Positions 9,570 through 16,829 of a DNA stretch of 64,000 bases are shown one piece after another. The stretch is taken from contig NZ_JAEULM010000014.1 of assembly GCF_016793825.1 (NCBI RefSeq), positions 23,530 to 87,529 on the forward strand, given 5' to 3'. This DNA comes from Sphingopyxis sp. (lineage in GTDB: Bacteria; Pseudomonadota; Alphaproteobacteria; Sphingomonadales; Sphingomonadaceae). Each line of letters begins with the position of its first letter. Position 1 is the stretch's first letter. Both the position numbers and the translations under genes were made by a program. A model generated the notes under the pieces. The model searched no databases and was not told where the DNA came from. It saw only the letters and a list, made by a program, of their open reading frames with translations.

Positions 9570-10262
9570 CGCTTCCCGTACGAATACTATGTCGGTCTGG
9601 ACGAGGTCCGAACCATTCGGCCGGATGAAGCCGGCGAAATCGTAGGGGACAAACCCCCAGGCCCTCATTTGTACCAAAAGCTCGACGATTTGTGGAGCAT
9701 CCTTGTTGTACGGCAGAAGCGCGGTCTCGAGCTGGACGGCTTCGCATCTGGCGAGCGTCGCAGCTCCGCCAGAGAGGATGGCTAGTTCAGAGCCCTGCGT
9801 GTCGATCTTCAGAAGAAGGGGGCCTGCCAGATCCGCAGCAACGTCGTCCAGCGTACTGGAGGTCAGCCGGCGTTCGGTTCGGGGAACATTGCTATTTTCC
9901 GGCAGGATAGATGAACCGGACTCCATCTCATAGAATATCACTTCTTCGCCGGCGCGGTTGGAAAGCAGGCTGTTAACGATTGTAACATTGTCTATGAGAC
10001 TGAACTCGGCAACGAGGGCTGCGGCCTTCGCAGCTTGTGCCTCGACCATAAGCACCGGCGCGTCGGGAAACACGTTGCGGGCCAGTCTGGTCCAATTCCC
10101 CTCATACGCCCCGACGTCGACTATGCCTGCCGGTTCGAAGCCTTTAAGTTTAAGGCGCCGATAGACTTGAATTTCGAGCGGAGTATCCGCTCTTCGACCA
10201 AGCAAGCGATCAAATATGCCCAAGAATGTGCCCTCTCGTTTCACGCTGTGTGATCCGTGCAT
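9531..10262 (-). CDS. FkbM family SAM-dependent methyltransferase
   Basis: A 243-residue methyltransferase of the FkbM type, common in polysaccharide and natural-product loci where it O-methylates sugars. The SAM-binding motif is GIVDVGAYEGNW (residues 41-52), followed by LMVEAQ and the late KIDTQGSELAIL motif typical of FkbM domains. The ATG at 10262 has no strong ribosome-binding site; a TTG at 10223 preceded by GAGAGG is an alternative that removes 13 residues. Its position next to the EPS cluster suggests it decorates the polymer. It is convergent with the small ORF at 9384. Confidence 0.85.
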   Translation of the reverse strand: MHGSHSVKREGTFLGIFDRLLGRRADTPLEIQVYRRLKLKGFEPAGIVDVGAYEGNWTRLARNVFPDAPVLMVEAQAAKAAALVAEFSLIDNVTIVNSLLSNRAGEEVIFYEMESGSSILPENSNVPRTERRLTSSTLDDVAADLAGPLLLKIDTQGSELAILSGGAATLARCEAVQLETALLPYNKDAPQIVELLVQMRAWGFVPYDFAGFIRPNGSDLVQTDIVFVREASGFRTSEFRFDI

Positions 10263-10483
10263 AGCGCGGAAAAGCGAACCAAAATATAAAAATGGGTACT
10301 GGAGGCCACGGCAACGCTTAGTTGGCCGTCAAAGCGGCTCTTAGGGAAGGGGACGTTCGCGCGGGCGATATTATGCCGTCTGACACGTTTGCGCCAGGCG
10401 GATTGATCGTCTCGAATGCCCGACAGCTATCGCCCACTGGACGTAATGCGCAAAATTCCCGCGAAAAGCCGGTGACCAAAGCA

Positions 10484-10512
10484 AAGCGCCCGGGGAACAG
10501 GCCCGGGCGCTT
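10484..10512 (-). terminator. Rho-independent terminator of the PEP-CTERM gene
   Basis: Perfect 11-bp stem (10484-10494 paired with 10502-10512, AAGCGCCCGGG) with a 7-base loop. It lies 25 bp past the stop of the minus-strand PEP-CTERM gene and is followed on that strand by the T-rich TTTGCTTTGG. Confidence 0.8.
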
Positions 10513-10536
10513 CATATTTCGACAAGGTAGGCTCGT

Positions 10537-11085
10537 TTAACCGAACGATACAGAAACCCGGGGTTGCGACGTGCGCCGCCGCATGGCTGCACCCACGGCA
10601 CCGAAGCCCGCCAGCATCAGTATCCAAGTGGTCGGTTCGGGAACCGCCGGAGCGTTGTCGATACGGAAGGCGTAGTTCGTGAATTCCGATCCCCGAGCGT
10701 TATCGAACACGTATGCGGATGCCGAATTGGTCTGGTCACCAAGCGTATATCCCGACGTTGGGCCATAGAATTGGCCCAGATACTTGCTGGAATAATTCTC
10801 GCTAAGCTCGAAACCTCCGGAAACGCCGAGGATAGAATACCAGGCCATGTTGTTGATATTGGCGACGAGGTTGTCGACCGTCGAAATGGCATAATCGGAA
10901 GCGGAGCCGCCGAAAAGCAGCGCGGCCGCTTCCTGGCCCGTATAGGCCAGAGGGCCGTTGGGGGGCGCTAACCAATTAGGGCCCTGATCGACGGTCCAGC
11001 TCCCCACGAAAACCGTTGCAGCCTGAGCTGGAAGTGCCGCGACCGCGCTGAGCGCCGACATCGCCAATAAAAGCGTCTTCTTCAT
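10537..11085 (-). CDS. PEPxxWA-CTERM sorting-domain protein
   Basis: A 182-residue exported protein. An N-terminal signal peptide (about residues 1-22, ending AQAA) precedes a 125-residue mature region without a domain I recognise. The C-terminus has the exosortase tripartite signal: VPEPTTW, a hydrophobic helix (ILMLAGFGAVGAA) and the basic cluster MRRR, followed by a short tail. Such signals direct a protein to an exosortase for processing at the inner membrane and release to the surface. The motif reads PEPTTWI rather than the usual PEPxxWA. A terminator follows at 10484-10512. Confidence 0.9.
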   Translation of the reverse strand: MKKTLLLAMSALSAVAALPAQAATVFVGSWTVDQGPNWLAPPNGPLAYTGQEAAALLFGGSASDYAISTVDNLVANINNMAWYSILGVSGGFELSENYSSKYLGQFYGPTSGYTLGDQTNSASAYVFDNARGSEFTNYAFRIDNAPAVPEPTTWILMLAGFGAVGAAMRRRTSQPRVSVSFG

Positions 11086-11363
11086 TTTCGCGTCTCCTGG
11101 TCCGTGGATCGGCGCCCCCTCGGCAACCGGTTTGAAAAGATTCGTTGATTTTCCTAAGCAAACTTAACAGGAAAGCAATCGATACAATCGAATCTGTTCC
11201 GATTTGATACAGTTTTGTCGTCATGAAGAGTATAAGCCGAGGGGGGCTTTGAGCGCCGCGGTCGCGCGCGCTGAATACAACAGCAGGGGGCTGGCTGGAC
11301 CCGGTTGTTTGATGAGCCCGTTGTCGATCGGCAGCGCCCGCCTTGCAGGGCGGTGCGGGTTCA

Positions 11364-11392
11364 TTGAAATTTCATCGGAACCAGCCTATAAG
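11364..11392 (+). promoter_or_regulatory. Sigma70-type promoter upstream of the Bax-inhibitor-1 gene
   Basis: TTGAAA (11364-11369), a 17-base spacer and TATAAG (11387-11392), five of six matches in each hexamer. Transcription from it would start near 11399 and reach the coding start at 11543 after a leader of about 145 nt. Confidence 0.65.
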
Positions 11393-11452
11393 ATGGTCGT
11401 GCGGGCCGGGCCCCTCTGGCGACCCTTATTTCGAAGGGCGTGATGTCGGACC

Positions 11453-11472
11453 GCATCGAGTGAGCTCGATGC
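11453..11472 (+). terminator. Leader hairpin with T-rich tail (attenuator or sRNA terminator)
   Basis: Perfect 8-bp stem GCATCGAG/CTCGATGC with a TGAG loop, followed by AGGTCTTTTGC. It lies about 60 nt after the predicted transcription start and 70 nt before the coding start of the Bax-inhibitor-1 gene. It could end a short RNA of about 80 nt or act as an attenuator. Confidence 0.5.
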
Positions 11473-11542
11473 AGGTCTTTTGCTATTTCTTTATCCTGGG
11501 ACCTGTTCGTGCCGCTCGTTGGATCGATCAACGAGGATGGAT

Positions 11543-12259
11543 ATGTTCGAACAGCAATCTTTCAACCGGACCCGCGGCGCGGAGAGCGCCGCCGAGTTCG
11601 ATGCGGGCCTCAAGCGCCACATGCTTCGGGTCTACAACTATATGGCGTCGGGTGTGCTCCTGACCGGCATCGTCGCGATGCTGGTCGCGTCGACCCCGGC
11701 GCTGTACCAGCCGATTTTCGGTACGCCGCTGAAATGGGTCGTGATGCTGGCCCCGCTCGCCTTCGTCTTTCTTTTGTCCTTCCGGATCGAGAAAATGTCG
11801 GCATCGACCGCGCAGGCGCTCTTCTGGGTCTTTTCGGGCCTGATGGGGCTGTCGCTCGCGTCGGTGTTCCTGGTGTTCACCGGCGCGAGCATCGCCCAGA
11901 CCTTTTTCGTCGCGGCGATCATGTTCCTGTCGATGAGCCTCTATGGCTATACCACCGGCCGCGACCTGTCGAAGATCGGCAGCTTCCTGATCATGGGCCT
12001 GATCGGCGTCGTTCTGGCGAGCCTCGTCAACCTGTTCCTGCAATCGGGCGCGCTGCAGATGGTCGTGTCGATCGTTGGCGTGATCGTCTTCACCGGCCTG
12101 ACCGCGTGGGATACGCAGAACATCAAGGCGCAATATGCCGAACATCATGGGCAGGAAACCAACAGCAAACTTGCCGTGTTCGGCGCGCTTTCGCTGTACC
12201 TGAACTTCGTGAACCTGTTCCAGTTGCTCCTGAACTTCATGGGGCAGCGCGAGGAATGA
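11543..12259 (+). CDS. Bax inhibitor-1/YccA family membrane protein
   Basis: A 238-residue protein with seven predicted transmembrane helices and the BI-1 architecture, ending in a long final helix pair (LAVFGALSLYLNFVNLFQLL) after the family segment GLTAWDTQNIKAQY, which carries the conserved Asp linked to pH-sensitive calcium leak in bacterial homologues. I chose the ATG at 11543 because GAGG (11533-11536) sits 6 bases upstream; the longer frame adds an implausible N-terminus. Bacterial BI-1 proteins act in the inner membrane in stress tolerance or quality control with FtsH. The gene stands alone, with its own promoter. Confidence 0.92.
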   Translation: MFEQQSFNRTRGAESAAEFDAGLKRHMLRVYNYMASGVLLTGIVAMLVASTPALYQPIFGTPLKWVVMLAPLAFVFLLSFRIEKMSASTAQALFWVFSGLMGLSLASVFLVFTGASIAQTFFVAAIMFLSMSLYGYTTGRDLSKIGSFLIMGLIGVVLASLVNLFLQSGALQMVVSIVGVIVFTGLTAWDTQNIKAQYAEHHGQETNSKLAVFGALSLYLNFVNLFQLLLNFMGQREE

Positions 12260-12306
12260 TCGCGCGGCCTGCCGCTTGCGTGCTTGCGCAGGCGGCAGGC
12301 CGACCC

Positions 12307-12723
12307 TTATGCGATGAGGAGTCGTCCGATCAGCAGGATGACCAGAGACGAACCGAAATTCGCTACGTTTCCGTCGATCCGGCCCAGCCGGGTCGATGCC
12401 AGCCCCGATCCCGCATAGCCCGACCCGCCGTAGATCGGCGCGCTGAAGAGGGCGATGAAGAAGCTTCCCAGAACGGCGAGGCTCAATATCGTGGCGATGC
12501 AGGTGCCAAGCGCCAGATCAACTCTTCCCGACCAGAGAAAGAACAAGGCGACCCCACCGATCGCGGAACCGGCGAGCGTCTGCGCAACGACGTGAAAGCG
12601 CGCATGGCCGGGCCACGCCGGGTTTGCGGCATGGCTGCGGTTCAGGTCGGCGAACAACGGTCCCACCATATATTGCAGGATCGCAACGGACATCAGGCCC
12701 AGGCCCAGATCGGAAATGGTCAT
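12307..12723 (-). CDS. Small membrane protein of unknown function
   Basis: A 138-residue protein with four hydrophobic segments (about residues 5-22, 46-64, 70-92 and 122-137). A short motif NPAWPGHARFH lies between helices 1 and 2 and looks conserved in style, with two histidines near the membrane face. I cannot name the family. It is convergent with the Bax-inhibitor-1 gene (47 bp gap). The start ATG at 12723 is the first in frame. It is coding-like in length and composition, but its function is unknown. Confidence 0.65.
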   Translation of the reverse strand: MTISDLGLGLMSVAILQYMVGPLFADLNRSHAANPAWPGHARFHVVAQTLAGSAIGGVALFFLWSGRVDLALGTCIATILSLAVLGSFFIALFSAPIYGGSGYAGSGLASTRLGRIDGNVANFGSSLVILLIGRLLIA

Positions 12724-12919
12724 GCCGTCAGCATAATATGGTCTGAGCAGGCTGCAACGCCTGTTGTCGTGCAGCGAAGGGTGGAGCGGGCGTTCCGGAA
12801 CTTTCGACCCTAACCAGCGTTAACGGCACATCCACGAAGGATATCGACGGCGGCTTTCGTTCATCCCCGCATAAGGGCGGTGGGGGAGGGAAGGTCGCGC
12901 GTCCCGGAAGGAGACCGAC

Positions 12920-13090
12920 ATGTTCAGATATGCTCTTATCTTCGCGGTTATCGCGCTGGTTGCGGCGCTGCTCGGTTTTGGCGGCATTGCCGGCCTCTCG
13001 GCCGATTTCGCGAAGATTCTGCTGATCGTCGGCGTCGTGCTGGTCGTCGTCGCGTTCGTCTTTGGTCGCGGCCGCCGGACGCTGCCGTGA
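12920..13090 (+). CDS. DUF1328 family small membrane protein
   Basis: A 56-residue protein beginning [20 protein letters not shown], with [17 protein letters not shown] in the middle and a second hydrophobic helix ending in GRGRRTLP. This is the full-length DUF1328 (UPF0391) pattern: two membrane helices and a basic tail. The ATG at 12920 follows GGAAGGAGA by about 5 bases. DUF1328 genes are often induced in stress, but the molecular role is unknown. Confidence 0.88.
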   Translation: MFRYALIFAVIALVAALLGFGGIAGLSADFAKILLIVGVVLVVVAFVFGRGRRTLP

Positions 13091-13109
13091 CTTGTGCGGA
13101 TCAGCGCCC

Positions 13110-13138
13110 TTGCGCGCGTTGGCGCAGGCGCGCATAGT
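13110..13138 (+). promoter_or_regulatory. Possible promoter of the 24-codon micro-ORF
   Basis: TTGCGC (13110-13115), a 17-base spacer and CATAGT (13133-13138). Only three and four positions match consensus, so this is weak evidence. Its spacing to the ribosome-binding site (from 13157) is suitable for a short leader. Confidence 0.3.
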
Positions 13139-13156
13139 CGCGTCATCGTCAACAAG

Positions 13157-13171
13157 CGAAAGGAGGTGGTC
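13157..13171 (+). promoter_or_regulatory. Extended Shine-Dalgarno matching the 16S rRNA tail
   Basis: GAAAGGAGGTGGTCC can pair with 15 consecutive bases of the standard 16S rRNA 3' end (complement GAAAGGAGGTGATCC), with one G-U wobble in place of an A-U pair. This is far longer than the usual 4-6 base match. It is set just upstream of the ATG at 13174. Confidence 0.75.
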
Positions 13172-13173
13172 CG

Positions 13174-13248
13174 ATGTCTCATTGTCCTATGCCGCACGCG
13201 GCAGATCAGTTGAGCATGGCCTCCGTCGCGGGGGCCGCGCTCGCCTGA
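13174..13248 (+). CDS. 24-residue micro-ORF with an extreme ribosome-binding site
   Basis: The reading frame encodes MSHCPMPHAADQLSMASVAG followed by AALA and a TGA. It begins right after the extended Shine-Dalgarno and ends 28 bp before a strong hairpin terminator, so the whole unit has the look of a complete tiny transcript (about 160 nt). No domain or signal peptide is evident. It could encode a small protein, or the RNA could act through its long pairing with 16S rRNA. Coding status is unproven. Confidence 0.5.
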   Translation: MSHCPMPHAADQLSMASVAGAALA

Positions 13249-13276
13249 GCAATCCCGCGTCAGCCAAGACAATGGA

Positions 13277-13305
13277 GGGGCCGCCCGCGAGGGTGGCCCC
13301 TTTCG
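13277..13305 (+). terminator. Terminator after the micro-ORF
   Basis: A 10-bp stem (13277-13286 with 13291-13300, one G-U pair) closed by a GCGA tetraloop of the GNRA class and followed by TTTCGTTT. Confidence 0.8.
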
Positions 13306-13396
13306 TTTGCGCTGATACGAGCGAAAGGCGGACAGGTTCGTTTGTGCGCCGTCCGATGCCGGTGTACGATCCTGCCTTCATTTCGGGGGAACGGCG

Positions 13397-14133
13397 ATGA
13401 AGCGGATGATGATGGCGGCGCTGCTGGCGGCGGCGATGGTTCCGGGAGCAGCGATGGCTGAGGAGGCACCCGCGGCGCCGGCGGATGATGCGCCGGTGGT
13501 GATCGAGGCGAAGACCTTCATGGCAGGCTATGCCGACGATCTGCTGACGGGCGACCGTGCGGCGATCGCCAACCGGTACGACCGGCGTGGCGCGTGGCGC
13601 GTCGGCGGCGGTGAAAAGACCTTCGACGAATGGAATGCGATCCGGCGTTACTACGCCGAAGGCTGGAACAAGCCGGCGACATTCGAATGGCGCGATTTTA
13701 GGGTCAGGACCCACTAATTCCGCGCTCGAGGTTTGAAGCGATTTTGTTCAGGGCGAGGAGAAAAGGCGCAGGAATATGTCGATATTTCCAGACTTTTTGA
13801 CGAAGCCATGGGCAAAATCGGTCAAATCCCGCAGGGACGCCGAAATGGCTTCGATCTCGAACCTGCGCGGCCTTGCGGGTAGCGATGCTACCCGCTGCAC
13901 CCGCACAGGCCCGATATCTTCGCCATTTCGACGCCTCGAACGTGGAATTAGTGGGTCCTGACCCTAACTATGAACCGATCGGTGCCGATGCGGTCGCGAT
14001 CGTCGGCCTGTTCGACTGGGGCCTTGGCGAGGGCAGGGCACCCATTACCCTGTCGTACACCGCGCTGCTTACCCGCCAGGAAGGCGAACTTCGTATTCGC
14101 CTGGAGGATGAGAGCGCGGCGCCGCAAAAATAG
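13397..14133 (+). pseudogene. Secreted NTF2-like (DUF4440/SgcJ-type) gene broken by a MITE
   Basis: The first part (13397-13700) encodes a signal peptide (MKRMMMAALLAAAMVPGAAM) and the start of a small alpha+beta fold; the second part (13967-14133) carries PIGADAVAIVGLFDWGLGEG and a C-terminal strand region. A 264-bp element with its duplicated TA separates them. Removing the element plus one TA joins GATTTTA to ACTATG and restores a single 157-codon frame (156 residues), reading EWRDFNYEPIGAD across the join. As it stands, translation ends at a stop inside the element after 106 residues (RDFRVRTH). The intact protein would resemble periplasmic NTF2-fold proteins, many of unknown role. The disruption looks recent, since no other lesion is visible. 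Confidence 0.85.
13701..13964. mobile_element. 264-bp MITE with 31-bp terminal inverted repeats and TA target duplication
   Basis: Both ends start GGGTCAGGACCCACT; the inverted repeats (13701-13731 and 13934-13964) match at 29 of 31 positions. The element is flanked by TA on each side (13699-13700 and 13965-13966), as expected for IS630/Tc1-mariner-type transposition. It has no transposase gene, so it is non-autonomous. It supplies a new stop codon to the gene it interrupts. The mobilising element is not in this window. Confidence 0.9.
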
Positions 14134-14139
14134 ACCGCG

Positions 14140-16251
14140 CTATTTCTTCTCGACCAGTTCGCGCAACAGGAAGGCGTGGAGCATCGCGGCGCGGACCGCG
14201 TCTTCGGCATGATCGGCCCCCACCGAATGGCCGCCCTCCAGATATTCGTGATAATAGACGCTGTTGCCATATTCCATCAGGCGGGCCGCGAACTTGCGCG
14301 CGTGGCCCGGATGGACGCGGTCGTCCTTGGTCGACAGATAGAGAAAGATCGGGGGGTATTTCACGCCCTTGCGGATGTTCTGATAGGGCGAATATTTCGA
14401 CAGGAACGCCCAGTCGGCGGGATTGTCGGGGTCGCCATATTCGGCGACCCATGATGCGCCCGCCAGCAGTTTGTTGTACCGGCGCATGTCTTTCAGCGGA
14501 GATCCCGAGATCACGGCGCCGTAAAGATCGGGGCGCTGTTCCATCGCCGCACCGACAAGGACGCCGCCGTTCGAGCGCCCCGAAATGGCTATTTTGCCTT
14601 TGCTGCTGACGCCCGTTGCAACCAGATCCTCTGCGACGGCGTGGAGATCGTCGAAGCTGTTCTGGCGCTTTTCACGCAGCGCGGCCTGATGCCATCCCGG
14701 CCCATATTCGCCGCCGCCGCGGATGTTGGCGAGGACATAGGCATTGCCATCCTCGACCCAGAAAAGGCCGAGCGGACCGGCGCGATAGGGCTGGCCGGTA
14801 AGATATCCGGGCGTCTGCGCCGCGCGGAACCCGCCATAGGCATGGACGAGCGCGGGGACGGGGTCGGTCGCGCCGGCCTTGCGAACAAGAAAATAGGGGA
14901 CTTTGGTGCCATCCTTTGATGTCGCGAAGCGTTTTTCGACGCGCATGTCCTTTGCGTCGAAGGTTGCGGGCAGGCTTTGAACCGTCGGCGGCGTGCCGGT
15001 TTCGGCGACGGCGTAGAGCGTCGGCGGCATCAGCATCGTCTCGGCAGTGACGAACGCGAGATCGCGGTCGTCGACGGTGCCCGAAATCGTCATCGTCGCA
15101 TTGGCGACGACCGGAACCTCCTTTTGGCTCCAGCGTCCGTTCGGTTGGTCGCGGCGGAGCGCGAACAGCTTGCCTTCTACGTCGTCGAGCGCCTTGACCC
15201 ACAGGATATTCCGGCTCGCGGCGACATTCTCGATCGCCTGCGATCTGGTGGGCATCATCACCGGCACGAACGGCACCTGATCGCCGCGCGCCATGGTGTC
15301 GAGCGGCAGGGCGAGCAGCGAACCCGCCGCGAAATCGCCGATGGCATCGTTGAGGAACAGGATCGCCTGTCCGTCGATCACGGCGCGAAGGTCGGCGGTT
15401 TCGGGGATCACGCTGCGGCTGTAGGTGCCGGTGACGGGGTGGGGGAGATAGACGTCGCTGGTATAGAAGGTCTTGTTCCGGCTGATCATCGTCCAGCGCC
15501 TGTCGCCGTCCATCACGGCGCTGACATTGATGCCGACGTCGTTTTCCTCGCCCTCGATAAGCGTTTCCGCCGCGGCGAGCGGCGTCCCGCGTTTCCAGCG
15601 CTTGACGATGCGGGGATAGCCCGATGCGGTCATGCTGCCCGCGCCATAATCCGTCGCGACCAGCAGCGTGTCGCCGGTTTCCCACGTCACGCTGCTCTTG
15701 GCCTGCGGCAGCGTGAAGCCGTCCGCGACGAAGCTTTTCGTCGTGCGGTCCCATTCGCGGACGATGTCGGCGTCGGTGCCGCCGGGGCTGACCGACACGA
15801 GGCAGCGCTTATATTCCGGCGCGAGACAGTCGGCGCCGTGCCAGACCCAGCTCTGCTTTTCGGCCTTGCCGAGCGCATCGACGTCGATCAGCGTCGTCCA
15901 GACGGGCTTGCCGGCGAGATAGGCGTCGAGCGGGCTCTGGCGCCAGATGCCGCGCGGATTGTTCGCGTCGCGCCAGAAATTCGTGATCGTGTCGCCCATG
16001 ACCTCGCCGGGATCGGCGATCTGACGATCGTCGTCGAGGATCGCCCTGGCGCGCTGGCGATCGCTCTCGAATCCGGGGCGTTCCCGGATCAGCTTGTCGG
16101 TCGCCGCATTTTCCTTTTTCACCCAGTCGAGCGCCTTCGGACCCTCGATATCTTCCAGCCAGAGATACGGGTCTTTCGTTTCCTGCGCGGCCGTCGCGAC
16201 GGCGACGAAGGATGAGCTGAGCGCGAGCGCAGCGAGGGTGGCGCGGATCAT
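14140..16251 (-). CDS. Prolyl oligopeptidase family (S9A) serine peptidase, exported
   Basis: A 703-residue peptidase that cleaves short peptides, usually after proline. A signal peptide (MIRATLAALALSSSFVAVAT) sends it to the periplasm. The N-terminal beta-propeller starts with DPYLWLEDIEG; the C-terminal hydrolase domain has GRSNGG with nucleophile S560, the Asp of KDDRVHP (643/644) and H675 in EGGHSVG, a complete triad. I chose the ATG at 16251 because it starts the signal peptide and has GGGGAGA upstream. The gene is convergent with the broken NTF2-like gene, with only 6 bp between them. Confidence 0.93.
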   Translation of the reverse strand: MIRATLAALALSSSFVAVATAAQETKDPYLWLEDIEGPKALDWVKKENAATDKLIRERPGFESDRQRARAILDDDRQIADPGEVMGDTITNFWRDANNPRGIWRQSPLDAYLAGKPVWTTLIDVDALGKAEKQSWVWHGADCLAPEYKRCLVSVSPGGTDADIVREWDRTTKSFVADGFTLPQAKSSVTWETGDTLLVATDYGAGSMTASGYPRIVKRWKRGTPLAAAETLIEGEENDVGINVSAVMDGDRRWTMISRNKTFYTSDVYLPHPVTGTYSRSVIPETADLRAVIDGQAILFLNDAIGDFAAGSLLALPLDTMARGDQVPFVPVMMPTRSQAIENVAASRNILWVKALDDVEGKLFALRRDQPNGRWSQKEVPVVANATMTISGTVDDRDLAFVTAETMLMPPTLYAVAETGTPPTVQSLPATFDAKDMRVEKRFATSKDGTKVPYFLVRKAGATDPVPALVHAYGGFRAAQTPGYLTGQPYRAGPLGLFWVEDGNAYVLANIRGGGEYGPGWHQAALREKRQNSFDDLHAVAEDLVATGVSSKGKIAISGRSNGGVLVGAAMEQRPDLYGAVISGSPLKDMRRYNKLLAGASWVAEYGDPDNPADWAFLSKYSPYQNIRKGVKYPPIFLYLSTKDDRVHPGHARKFAARLMEYGNSVYYHEYLEGGHSVGADHAEDAVRAAMLHAFLLRELVEKK

Positions 16252-16365
16252 GGTCGGAAAGTCTCCCCTGGGGTGTGGTGCCGCTGTGCTAGCATCACCA
16301 GACACCAGAGGGGAAGAGGTTGCAGGCGAAACCATCGCCCGCGCCGCGCTTTGCGACGCACCGCC

Positions 16366-16788
16366 TTACTGGTCGATGATGATCGTACCCGGGTGGTGCT
16401 TGTCGAGATGCTTCTTGATGATCTTGAGGTTGCGGGTGTTCGACCGGAACAGGAAGTCGAACGCGTCGCCCGCGATCGGGATCGCGCCGAGCGCCGTATC
16501 GACCCCCAGATTGCCGATCATGCGCCAGATCTTCCATTTCGGCATGCCGAGATTGCGCGCTTCCCAGATGATATAGGCGCCCATCGTCGCGGTAATCACG
16601 TCGCCGACGACGGGGACAAGGCCGACGATCGCGTCGAGGCCGACCGGACGGTTGATGCCGGGAATGACGAAACTGCGTTCCAGCAGGATTTCCAGCGTCT
16701 CCACGCGCTTGCGCAACGCGGCGGGGTCGCGCCTGTTGTTGATCAGGGCATCGAAGATCGCATCGGGGTTCGGGGTCGAAGGGGCCAT
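16366..16788 (-). CDS. DUF4112 domain protein
   Basis: A 140-residue protein in which nearly the whole length is a DUF4112 domain: DAIVGLVPVVGDVITATMGA forms a membrane-associated hairpin, followed by YIIWEARNLGMP and a second hydrophobic segment LGVDTALGAIPIAGDAFD, then the basic FRSNTRNLKIIKKH. These features match the family well. The function is unknown; members are predicted small inner-membrane proteins. It is a single gene with no obvious operon partner. Confidence 0.92.
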   Translation of the reverse strand: MAPSTPNPDAIFDALINNRRDPAALRKRVETLEILLERSFVIPGINRPVGLDAIVGLVPVVGDVITATMGAYIIWEARNLGMPKWKIWRMIGNLGVDTALGAIPIAGDAFDFLFRSNTRNLKIIKKHLDKHHPGTIIIDQ

Positions 16789-16829
16789 CGGGGTCCTTTC
16801 ACGCAGCGTCGGGAACAGACGCCACTGTA

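Larger units (their letters stand above)
11086..11542. other. 457-bp intergenic region with divergent promoters and a leader hairpin
   Basis: No protein gene of normal size is visible. The left part holds the promoter side of the PEP-CTERM gene. The right part holds the sigma70-type promoter at 11364-11392 and the hairpin at 11453-11472, both listed separately. Between them a 16-codon reading frame opens at the ATG at 11393 and ends in TGA, but it lacks a ribosome-binding site. Confidence 0.6.

Noticed and set aside
11509-12813. A 434-codon frame overlapping the Bax-inhibitor-1 gene
   Set aside because: It is an alternate frame of a clear membrane-protein gene; its product is Arg/Asp-rich with no domain, a typical GC-rich shadow.
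13776-13961. A 61-codon frame inside the MITE
   Set aside because: No transposase motif; it spans internal and terminal repeat sequence and is better explained as chance.
14977-16215. A 412-codon plus-strand frame opposite the prolyl oligopeptidase gene
   Set aside because: Antisense shadow; the minus strand carries a complete catalytic triad and signal peptide.
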